Source: Acidobacteriota bacterium (GTDB lineage: Bacteria; Acidobacteriota; Blastocatellia; Pyrinomonadales; Pyrinomonadaceae). From it: a stretch of 9,055 bases of DNA. The stretch is taken from assembly GCA_020201365.1 (NCBI GenBank), contig JAIVGV010000053.1, forward strand, positions 1 through 9,055. The letters are read 5' to 3'. Below, in pieces: positions 1 through 5,269 of the stretch; the first letter of the stretch is position 1, and each line of letters opens with the position of its first letter. Position numbers and translations under genes: made by a program. A model generated the notes under the pieces. It saw nothing but the letters and a program-made list of their open reading frames with translations, did no database searches and was not told where the DNA came from.

Positions 1-68
1 TCGAAGAACTCAGCCTCGAACCCACTGGCTCGTACAGTGCATTCAGAATCGAAAGGTGAAAAGGAGTG

Positions 69-130
69 GGCGGTAGGCAGTAGGCAGCTAAGACGAACTG
101 CCTGCTTGCTGCCTACCGCCGACCGCCTAC
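69..130. repeat. Inverted array of 7-bp repeats forming a hairpin before apt
   Basis: On the plus strand the units GGCGGTA (69-75), GGCAGTA (76-82) and GGCAGCT (83-89) run end to end. On the minus strand the same kind of units, GGCGGTC, GGCGGTA and GGCAGCA, occupy 127-107. The two halves pair: 69-80 is a perfect 12-bp inverted repeat of 109-120, and 82-87 pairs with 98-103 inside it, leaving a ten-base loop. The structure ends 16 bases before the apt start codon. It resembles a degenerate short tandem heptanucleotide repeat folded on itself. It could be a repetitive element, the terminator of an upstream gene outside the window, or a leader structure. No gene is visible in 1-136. Confidence 0.7.
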
Positions 131-136
131 TTTGCC

Positions 137-658
137 ATGGACGACCTCAAACAACTGATCCGCGAAGTGCCAGACTTCCCGAAGCCCGGCATCAACTTCT
201 ACGACATCACGACTCTGCTGAAGCACCCCGGAGGCTTGCGCCGCACCGTGGACGCGCTCTGCGACGAGTTCCGCGGAGAGAAGATTGACACGGTCGTCGG
301 CATCGAGGCGCGCGGCTTCATCTTCGCGCCCGCGGTCGCCTACCACCTCGGCGCGGGCTTCGTCCCCGTGCGAAAGCCACGGAAACTCCCGGCGGAGTGC
401 GCGTCGATCTCCTACGAGCTCGAGTACGGGCAGGACACGCTGGAGATTCACCGCGACGCCGTCGGCGAGGGGCACCGCGTCCTCATCGCAGACGATCTGC
501 TCGCGACCGGCGGGACGGCGAAAGCCGTCGTCGATCTGGTCGAAGGCTTGGGCGGGCGTGTCGTCGGTCTCGCCTTCGTCGTCGAGCTGGAATTCCTGCC
601 CGGGCGCAAGAAGCTCGAAGGCTACGACGTGCGCTCGCTGCTGAAGTATCAGTCGTGA
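137..658 (+). CDS. apt: Adenine phosphoribosyltransferase
   Basis: This cytosolic purine-salvage enzyme converts adenine and PRPP to AMP and pyrophosphate. The 173-residue product matches the usual APRT length of about 170-180. The N-terminal DFPKPGI block (13-19) leads into the ITTLL segment. GIEARGFIF (55-63) and the hood segment VPVRKPRKLP follow. The PRPP-binding loop is VLIADDLLATGGTA (115-128), with the paired acidic residues and TGGT typical of type I phosphoribosyltransferases. YELEYG and LEIH (about 93-105) are also family-typical. The ATG at 137 places these motifs correctly, but no Shine-Dalgarno sequence precedes it: the 16 upstream bases are pyrimidine-rich and abut the heptamer hairpin. 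It stands alone on the plus strand, 49 bases before a tRNA gene. Identification is secure; only the start context is odd. Confidence 0.96.
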   Translation: MDDLKQLIREVPDFPKPGINFYDITTLLKHPGGLRRTVDALCDEFRGEKIDTVVGIEARGFIFAPAVAYHLGAGFVPVRKPRKLPAECASISYELEYGQDTLEIHRDAVGEGHRVLIADDLLATGGTAKAVVDLVEGLGGRVVGLAFVVELEFLPGRKKLEGYDVRSLLKYQS

Positions 659-707
659 AGGGAACTAGACCGCGCCGCCGCGCATCTGTTACTGTCAAGC
701 CCGACGT

Positions 708-784
708 GCCCTCGTAGCTCAGTTGTATAGAGCGCGCGCCTCCTAAGCGCGAGGTCGCTGGTTAGAGTCCAGCCGGGGGCACCA
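708..784 (+). tRNA. tRNA-Arg (anticodon CCU), CCA encoded
   Basis: A full cloverleaf can be drawn. The acceptor stem GCCCTCG (708-714) pairs with CGGGGGC (774-780) with one G-T wobble. The D stem is GCTC/GAGC (717-720, 730-733). The anticodon stem CGCGC/GCGCG (735-739, 747-751) encloses loop CTCCTAA with anticodon CCT at 742-744, reading AGG. The variable loop is AGGTC, the T stem is GCTGG/CCAGC, and discriminator A781 is followed by encoded CCA. A20 in the D loop agrees with the known arginine identity element. The T loop is TTAGAGT rather than the usual TTC-type, so position 56 is A. The D loop AGTTGTATA puts T at position 19. The two changes would restore a 19-56 Watson-Crick pair. The gene looks intact and functional. 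Confidence 0.93.
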
Positions 785-806
785 CACTTTTCATCGAAGC
801 AAACAC

Positions 807-851
807 GAAACGAAGCGGGCGAGTCTGACTAAGATTCACCCGCTTCGTTTC
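807..851. terminator. Stem-loop between tRNA-Arg and a convergent gene
   Basis: GAAACGAAGCGGG (807-819) is the exact reverse complement of 839-851, a 13-bp perfect stem. After one mismatch (820/838) the stem continues with 821-826 against 832-837, leaving a five-base loop. It begins 22 bases after the tRNA CCA and 23 bases after the stop of the minus-strand DUF3224 gene, the position expected for a shared bidirectional terminator. Neither side has a clean U-run. The minus-strand exit (GTGTTTGCTT) is the more U-rich, so terminator function is likely but not certain. Confidence 0.6.
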
Positions 852-874
852 ATCGCGATGACTTTGAGTTGATG

Positions 875-1408
875 CTATCGAGCTTCGGCGAGCGTGTACT
901 CGAAGTCGTAATAATGCTTTCCGCCTTCGATCTTGATCTCCATCTTGCCGGTTATACCCGCAAGCTCGCCCGTGCCTGAATCGGGGACGACGGTGACGCT
1001 CAGCTGGAGCGCGCCGCGCGTCATCGTGCCGCTGTGCTGGAGGGCGAACGTGCCGCGGCGACCGTCGAGCGTCGCCGTGACCTGCTCGATGGCGACGTAG
1101 CCCTTCGAGCTTTCGACCGGCGTGTTCACGCCGAGCATCTGGCCGCGGCTCGTGCCTTCCAAGTCCCCGTGAAACTGCTTCTCGATGAGGAACCTGCCGA
1201 GCGCAGAGTCCGCCGACTTGTCGTCCTGGGGCTGCGGCGTGAGCTTCACGTCGAAGGTGCCGCGCGCGTGCTTCGTCATGATCTTGTCCACTGTCGTCGC
1301 GCCCGAAGCAGACGGGCGGGCGGTCTGTCTAAAAGCGAAAGCGTTGACGCCGACCGACAGGCACAAAGCTGACGAGACGGCGAGACCGACGCTGGGTAGT
1401 GTCCTCAT
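875..1408 (-). CDS. DUF3224 family protein with signal peptide
   Basis: The mature part resembles the DUF3224 family, small beta-rich proteins of unknown function related in fold to allene oxide cyclase-like barrels. Family-typical stretches visible are GTFDVKLTPQP, the KQFHGDLEGTS block, GYVAIEQVT, FALQHSGTMTRG, a VVPDSGTGELAGITG stretch, and the C-terminal GGKHYYDFEYTL. I chose the ATG at 1408 (177 residues) because it opens directly into a signal peptide: MRT, a hydrophobic core, and a likely cleavage after VNA around residue 22. A longer reading from 1465 would add 19 residues encoded by a perfect hairpin and would displace the signal peptide, so it is unlikely. No clear ribosome-binding site precedes 1408. 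Most relatives I know are cytosolic-looking, so the export signal is unusual. It lies downstream of, and in the same orientation as, the NHL protein gene. The biochemical role is unknown. Confidence 0.85.
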   Translation of the reverse strand: MRTLPSVGLAVSSALCLSVGVNAFAFRQTARPSASGATTVDKIMTKHARGTFDVKLTPQPQDDKSADSALGRFLIEKQFHGDLEGTSRGQMLGVNTPVESSKGYVAIEQVTATLDGRRGTFALQHSGTMTRGALQLSVTVVPDSGTGELAGITGKMEIKIEGGKHYYDFEYTLAEAR

Positions 1409-1425
1409 ATTTGCAGTCGTGCGGC

Positions 1426-1463
1426 GAGGAGGGGAAGCCGGCGAGAGTCGGCTTCCCCTCCTC
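1426..1463 (-). terminator. Perfect 15-bp hairpin between two co-oriented genes
   Basis: GAGGAGGGGAAGCCG (1426-1440) is the exact reverse complement of 1449-1463, with an eight-base loop. It lies 16 bases past the stop codon of the NHL/PxKF gene and 18 bases before the DUF3224 start, both on the minus strand. It is very stable but has no U-tract on its minus-strand exit side. It may be a factor-assisted terminator or an RNA processing and stability element that lowers expression of the downstream gene. Confidence 0.6.
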
Positions 1464-1478
1464 ATGAGCGGCGGAGCT

Positions 1479-3548
1479 TCACTTGAATCTGAAGTCCGCG
1501 CGGTGGGCGCTGCCGTCGCCGAGCTGAACCACGAGCTGGCGGCACGTGCCAGCCCACGACGGATCGGTCTTCCAGACGTAGATGTACTGGTCGGACGAGG
1601 CGTCGTAGCTGAGACTGCTGCCGCCCGCCGTCACGGTGTCTTGCACGGTGACCGCGTTCTCGGACGGGTTGCAAACGATCTGACCCGAAGCGGGCGAGCC
1701 CGCGGCGAAGATGCCCAGCCCCTTGAAACCGCTGAGGCTGAACTTGACGGGGACGGCTCTGCCCGCGTTCACCACGTTGATGGCGGGCAGGTTGGCGATG
1801 GGCGGGAAGAAGCCCGCGAAGTTGTAAAGCACCGTCACGTGGAAGCTACAGCTCGAACTGTTCGTGCCGTCGCTCGCCGTGGCGTTGACGGTCGTCGTGC
1901 CGACCGGGAAGAGCGAGCCGGACGCGGGGCTGCTGTTGACATTGACGCTCGACGAACAACTGTCGGTCGCCGTCACAGCCGGATAGCTCACAGCCGTCGA
2001 GGTCGCCGAGGAGTTCGGCGGCAGCGTGACGGTGACGTCCGACGGGCAAGTGATGGCGGGGGGTGTCGTGTCCACGACGTTGACCGTGCGCGTGGCGGTC
2101 GAGGTGTTCGCGCCGTCCGTCGCGGTGTAGGTGATCGTGTAGCTGCCGGGCGCGAGCGTGTTGACGCTGCCCGAAGGCGTGACCGAAACGGCTCCGGCGC
2201 AGGCGTCGGTCGCCGTCGCGCCCGGATCGGAGAAGCCCGTGTGGCACTCGACCGTCATCGGGTCGTCGCCGGAGACGTGGATGACCGGCGCCGTCGTGTC
2301 CACGATGTTGACGACCACGTCGTCCGTGTCGGAGCCGCCGCCCGTGTCCGTGACGGTCAGCGTGATGATGTGCGAGCCAGACGACAGCGAGACCGACAGT
2401 TGAGCGCCCGTGCCGAGCGGGTTCGCGCCCTCCGCCCAAGAGTAGGAGTTGATCGTGCCGCTGCCAGCCGTCGAGGCTGAGCCGTCGAGTGAGACGGAAG
2501 TCGTCGCGCCCGCGCACTCGACGGTCTGATCCGCGCCCGCGTTCGCGACCGGCGGCGCGGCGGTCGTGCTGAACTTCTGCACGCGGTCGGCGCCCGTGTC
2601 GGCGACGTAGAGGTTGCCAGCGGTGTCTATCGCCACGTCGCCGGGCGAGGTGAACTGCCCGTCGCCTGAGCCTGACGTGCCGCATGACTCGACGAACGTG
2701 CCGCTCGGATCGAAGACCTCGATCCGGTTGTTGCCCGAGTCGGCGACATAGACATTGCCGGAGGTATCAACTGCGATGCCCATCGGGCTGCTGAACTCCC
2801 CGTCGCCAGAGCCGCTCGTCCCCCACTTGGCGAGAAACGCGCCGGACGAGGTGAACTTCTGCACGCGGTTGTTGCCGGAGTCCACGACGTAGACGTTGCC
2901 CGCCGAGTCAACGGCGACGCCCTGCGGCGCGGCGAACTGCGTGTCGCCCGTGCCGCTGCTGCCCCACTTGGTGACGAAATTGTGGGAGGCGTCGAACTTC
3001 TGTATCCGGTGGTTGCCCGAGTCAGCCACGTAGATGTTGCCGGACGAGTCAACGGCGACGCCCGCGGGGAGTTCGAACTGACTGTTGCCGGTTCCCGGAG
3101 TGCCGAACGTGAACTGAAAAACGCCGTTCGAGTTAAACTTCTGCACGCGTGCGGCGGTCTCGTCCGAGTCCGTGACGTAGACGTTGCCAGCCGAGTCCGT
3201 CGTCACCCGGTTCGGGCTCACGAACCCGCCCGACACGACGCCGTTGATGCCGAAGGTCGAAACCGTGTTGCCGGAGGAGTCGAATTTCTGGACGCGGTTA
3301 TTCTGATCCGTGACGAGGACGTTGCCCGAAGGATCAACCGCGATGCCCCTCGGCGTGATGAACTGCCCGGCGGCTGAGCCGGTCGAGCCCCACTTCAGCA
3401 CGAAGGTGCAGGTCGCAGCCGCCGAGACCGTGAACATAAGTAGGGCGACGAACATCAACAGCAAGAGACCGAACCAGCCGCGCCGCCTTGAGCGACGACC
3501 GGGCGAAGAATTTTTTGCACGGGGAAGTGTCGGGGAAGCCAATCTCAT
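1479..3548 (-). CDS. Secreted NHL-repeat beta-propeller protein with Ig-like, HYR and PxKF domains
   Basis: The product has 689 residues from the ATG at 3548, which has a good Shine-Dalgarno sequence (AGAGAGGAG, six bases away); the upstream in-frame ATG at 3704 has none. Residues 1-46 form a long export signal: arginine-rich RRSRRRG, then a hydrophobic run ending in SAAA. Six NHL repeats start near residues 64, 110, 159, 206, 253 and 300, with cores such as GVAVDSSGNIYVADSGN and NRVQKF, giving a probable six-bladed propeller. A PKD/Ig-like domain (332-419, NAGADQTVEC) follows, then an Ig-like DUF5011-type domain (420-494, TVECHTGFSDPGATATDAC), a HYR-type domain (495-573, ITCPSDVTV) and a C-terminal PxKF domain (574-689, AVPVKFSLSG). 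It is likely a cell-surface or extracellular binding protein. No LPXTG-type or type IX sorting signal is visible, and the ligand is unknown. A DUF3224 gene follows downstream. Confidence 0.92.
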   Translation of the reverse strand: MRLASPTLPRAKNSSPGRRSRRRGWFGLLLLMFVALLMFTVSAAATCTFVLKWGSTGSAAGQFITPRGIAVDPSGNVLVTDQNNRVQKFDSSGNTVSTFGINGVVSGGFVSPNRVTTDSAGNVYVTDSDETAARVQKFNSNGVFQFTFGTPGTGNSQFELPAGVAVDSSGNIYVADSGNHRIQKFDASHNFVTKWGSSGTGDTQFAAPQGVAVDSAGNVYVVDSGNNRVQKFTSSGAFLAKWGTSGSGDGEFSSPMGIAVDTSGNVYVADSGNNRIEVFDPSGTFVESCGTSGSGDGQFTSPGDVAIDTAGNLYVADTGADRVQKFSTTAAPPVANAGADQTVECAGATTSVSLDGSASTAGSGTINSYSWAEGANPLGTGAQLSVSLSSGSHIITLTVTDTGGGSDTDDVVVNIVDTTAPVIHVSGDDPMTVECHTGFSDPGATATDACAGAVSVTPSGSVNTLAPGSYTITYTATDGANTSTATRTVNVVDTTPPAITCPSDVTVTLPPNSSATSTAVSYPAVTATDSCSSSVNVNSSPASGSLFPVGTTTVNATASDGTNSSSCSFHVTVLYNFAGFFPPIANLPAINVVNAGRAVPVKFSLSGFKGLGIFAAGSPASGQIVCNPSENAVTVQDTVTAGGSSLSYDASSDQYIYVWKTDPSWAGTCRQLVVQLGDGSAHRADFRFK
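2566..3360 (-). repeat. Tandem NHL-encoding repeats, about 141 bp each
   Basis: Six in-frame repeats lie inside the propeller part of the secreted protein. The spacings between successive repeats are 46, 49, 47, 47 and 47 codons. Repeats 3 to 6 are the most alike, sharing the VADSGN and GTSGSGDG segments. Repeat 2 carries extra residues (DSDETAARVQKF), which lengthen it. The regular spacing points to tandem duplication of one blade. Confidence 0.8.
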
Positions 3549-3770
3549 CTCAATCTCCTCTCTGGAAGAAACCGGATCAGTGAGAGCATCAGCGATGCGT
3601 GGAATACGCCGCGGCGTGGCGTTGAACGGATACGGCGACGGCAGGCTACACCCGCCCCGCGCCGCATGTCTATACCCGCCGCGTTGTCGGAACTTTATAC
3701 GCACCCGCTAGATTCTCGGTTTGCCACGTTGCGTGTGGGCTTGTTAAGAACACGATTCAGAAGAATTTTC
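3549..3770. other. Divergent intergenic region between the NHL gene and umuD
   Basis: This stretch has no supportable gene and should hold the control regions of two divergent genes. It contains the Shine-Dalgarno of the NHL gene (3555-3563), a perfect 12-bp palindrome ACGCCGCGGCGT at 3606-3617 in that gene's leader, and a minus-strand TATAAA (3699-3694) that could serve as a -10 but has no recognisable -35. At 3761-3772 the sequence AAGAATTTTCTT has 5-bp inverted arms around two bases and touches the proposed umuD -35. No known LexA box could be recognised with confidence. Confidence 0.4.
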
Positions 3771-3800
3771 TTGTAAGGTCGGCGCGAATGCGCATAGAAT
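3771..3800 (+). promoter_or_regulatory. Candidate sigma-70 promoter for umuD
   Basis: TTGTAA (3771-3776) and TAGAAT (3795-3800) are separated by 18 bases, each close to the sigma-70 consensus. Transcription would begin near 3807, after the first in-frame ATG at 3788, so this promoter supports the internal start at 3860. The imperfect inverted repeat AAGAATTTTCTT (3761-3772) overlaps the -35 and is a possible operator, for instance for LexA. That part is speculative. Confidence 0.45.
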
Positions 3801-3859
3801 CCTGCCCGCACGAAGCCGCTCCCGAAATCCCGCTCCGAGCCCAGGGGGTTCTCACTCCG

Positions 3860-4291
3860 ATGGACACCTACGCCGAGGCGATCCTCTACCCGGATCGCTC
3901 TACGAAGTGGGCGCGCCCGCTTTTCCTCGCCTCCGTCTCCGCGGGCTTCCCCTCGCCCGCCGAAGACTACATCGAAGGTCGCCTCGACCTGAACCGGCAC
4001 CTCATCAAGCACCCGGCGGCGACGTTCTTCGTCCGCGTCGCCGGCGACTCGATGATCGGCTCAGGCATACACCCCGGCGACATCCTCGTCGTGGATCGCG
4101 CCGTCGAGCCGCAGGACGGCAACGTGATCATCGCCGTCCTCGACGGCGAGCTGACCGTCAAGCGCATCTCGCAGCGCGGGCGTCGCCTCTACCTCGTGCC
4201 GGATAACTGCCGCTACCAGCCGCTCGAAATCCTCGAAGAGATGGAGTTCGAGGTCTGGGGCGTCGTCACCGCCGTCATCCACAGCCTCTAA
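3860..4291 (+). CDS. umuD: UmuD-like S24 self-cleaving protein (DNA polymerase V subunit)
   Basis: In the SOS response UmuD self-cleaves on RecA filaments to UmuD', which joins UmuC to form translesion polymerase V. From the ATG at 3860 the product is 143 residues, near the roughly 140 of E. coli UmuD; a longer start at 3788 would give 167. The shorter start is favoured by a promoter-like element whose -10 lies downstream of 3788 and by the G-run AGGGGG at 3843-3848, although its spacing of 11 is long. In the short numbering the cleavage site is Ala28-Gly29, in the segment SVSAGFPSPAEDYIE. The catalytic Ser64 is in GDSMIGSGIHPGD and the Lys101 is in ELTVKRI. The C-terminal WGVV segment also matches. 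The gene looks intact. Its partner umuC starts 43 bases downstream but is truncated, so this UmuD would need a polymerase encoded elsewhere. Confidence 0.92.
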   Translation: MDTYAEAILYPDRSTKWARPLFLASVSAGFPSPAEDYIEGRLDLNRHLIKHPAATFFVRVAGDSMIGSGIHPGDILVVDRAVEPQDGNVIIAVLDGELTVKRISQRGRRLYLVPDNCRYQPLEILEEMEFEVWGVVTAVIHSL

Positions 4292-4334
4292 AATTAGAGA
4301 CTGACTGACGGCGCGACGAGGAGGCGAGCGCGCC

Positions 4335-4625
4335 ATGCGTCGCCAGGTCTTCGCCTGCGTTGACTGCGACAGCTTCTACGTCTCGTGCGAGCGCGTCTTC
4401 GCGCCACGGCTCACGCGCGCGCCGGTCGTCGTGTTGTCGCATAACGACGGCTGCGTCATCTCGCGCTCGCGCGAGGCGAAGGCGCTCGGCGTGCCGATGG
4501 GCGCGCCGTTCTTCAAGGTGCGGAGCTTGTGCGAGGCGCGCGGCGTGCGCGTCTTCTCCTCGAACTACGAGCTGTACGGCGACACGTCTTGGCGCGTGAT
4601 GGAGGCGCCGCGGGAGTTCACGCCG
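4335..4625 (+). pseudogene. umuC: Truncated umuC (N-terminal fragment of polymerase V catalytic subunit)
   Basis: The first 97 or so codons match the start of UmuC, a Y-family polymerase. ACVDCDSFYVSCERVF (7-22) carries the first metal-binding acidic residue. SHNDGCVISRSREAKALGV (35-53) and VFSSNYELYGD (73-83) are strongly UmuC-like. AGGAGG ten bases before the ATG is a good ribosome-binding site. Resemblance stops at about REFTP (codons 93-97, ending near 4625), just before the SIDE motif that supplies the other two catalytic carboxylates. About 325 residues of fingers, thumb and little finger are absent. The frame stays open to 4949, but that stretch is antisense to an intact Smr gene and has no UmuC features. 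The surviving part has no stop or frameshift, which suggests recent loss or a misjoined assembly. A product would have no polymerase activity. Confidence 0.85.
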
Positions 4626-4640
4626 CCTGACGACGCGCCC

Positions 4641-5048
4641 TCAGTCGGGCGAGAGGTGGGCGACGGTCGCGCCCAAGCCCCCGGCTTCGGGCGGCGCGTC
4701 CGTGAAGTCTCTGACGAAGGGCGTGCGGGCGAGAATTTTCCTGACGGTCTCGCGCTGCACGCCGCGCCCCTTGCCGTGGATGATGCGCACCGAACGGAAG
4801 CCTTTGCGGTGAGCCTCGGCGAGGTACTCTTCGACGACGCGCTTCACGTCGCGCGGCGGGATGGTGTGAAGATCGAAGACGTCCGTGATCTCTATCAGGA
4901 CGGGTTCGGGGAAGGGATCGAAGGGATCAACGTCGGAGTCTTCGCTTGAGTCGTCGCGTCGTGGGTCGTCGCCGAAGTGCGCGGCTTCGGCTTCGTCGCG
5001 CCGTGCGTCCTTCGCAACTCTCCGTTTGAGCCAGCCGAGCAACGTCAT
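4641..5048 (-). CDS. Small stand-alone Smr-domain protein
   Basis: The 135-residue product has a charged, low-complexity N-terminal half (1-50, including a run of Asp and Ser at 27-45) and a C-terminal Smr (small MutS-related) domain at about 57-132. Visible motifs are DLHT (59-62) in the place of the usual DLHG, RIIHGKGRG (88-96), the VQRETVRKIL helix and the closing GGLGAT (123-128). Smr domains bind or nick DNA or RNA, often as the tail of MutS2; this one has no MutS ATPase. The DLHT-x-x-PRD form with APPEAGG near the end belongs to a subgroup of short bacterial Smr proteins whose role is unsettled. The ATG at 5048 follows purine-rich heptamers containing AAGGA, which could act as the ribosome-binding site. 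It converges on truncated umuC, whose homology ends 15 bases before this gene's stop codon. Confidence 0.88.
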   Translation of the reverse strand: MTLLGWLKRRVAKDARRDEAEAAHFGDDPRRDDSSEDSDVDPFDPFPEPVLIEITDVFDLHTIPPRDVKRVVEEYLAEAHRKGFRSVRIIHGKGRGVQRETVRKILARTPFVRDFTDAPPEAGGLGATVAHLSPD

Positions 5049-5053
5049 ACGCT

Positions 5054-5088
5054 TTCATCCTTCCGCCTTCCGCCTTCATCCTTCATCC
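5054..5088 (-). repeat. Five exact tandem heptamers upstream of the Smr gene
   Basis: Read on the minus strand, the tract is GGATGAA, GGATGAA, GGCGGAA, GGCGGAA, GGATGAA with no gap (5088 down to 5054). It ends five bases before the Smr start codon and so probably supplies its ribosome-binding site. The same 7-bp periodicity and GG-start occur in the hairpin before apt. A further GGATGAA occurs at 5259-5265, overlapping the mdh start region. Confidence 0.8.
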
Positions 5089-5109
5089 TTGCTCTCGCCG
5101 GAGTGTGCC

Positions 5110-5139
5110 TTGACACTCGCGGCGCGCGCAACATAGACT
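5110..5139 (+). promoter_or_regulatory. Candidate promoter for mdh
   Basis: A consensus -35 TTGACA (5110-5115) is followed after 18 bases by TAGACT (5134-5139), a fair -10. Transcription would start near 5146, giving a leader of roughly 120 bases before mdh. The -35 overlaps an inverted repeat, GAGTGT (5101-5106) against ACACTC (5113-5118), which could be an operator. No known regulator can be named from it. Confidence 0.45.
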
Positions 5140-5152
5140 CGCGTTCTTCCAG

Positions 5153-5161
5153 ATCATAGCA
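5153..5161 (-). promoter_or_regulatory. Candidate extended -10 for the Smr gene
   Basis: On the minus strand 5161-5153 reads TGCTATGAT, an extended -10 (TG, one base, then TATGAT). No good -35 is seen. The start would fall near 5146, leaving a leader of about 100 bases that includes the heptamer tract. It faces away from the mdh promoter candidate, so the region 5100-5160 may be a divergent control region. Confidence 0.35.
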
Positions 5162-5269
5162 AGTCGCGCGCTCACTGGTGTGGGACGAGTCCGCGTCGGC
5201 GCGGGCGGTCGTGCGCGCCGGGGAAGTAATCAAACAATCTTGCGTGCTTGAAGAGAAAGGATGAAGGCG

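Noticed and set aside
708..860. Integrated element at the tRNA gene
   Set aside because: The tRNA 3' end is not duplicated downstream and no integrase gene is in the window.
1185..2480. Long plus-strand open frame of 431 codons
   Set aside because: It lies antisense to the NHL/PxKF and DUF3224 genes, its translation is Arg/Val/Asp-rich with no domain, and open antisense frames are expected at this GC content.
4626..4949. C-terminal extension of the umuC fragment
   Set aside because: It is antisense to a well-supported Smr-domain gene and shows no Y-family polymerase motifs, so it is accidental read-through.
5054..5088. CRISPR array
   Set aside because: The units are 7 bp with no spacers, so they are simple tandem heptamers.
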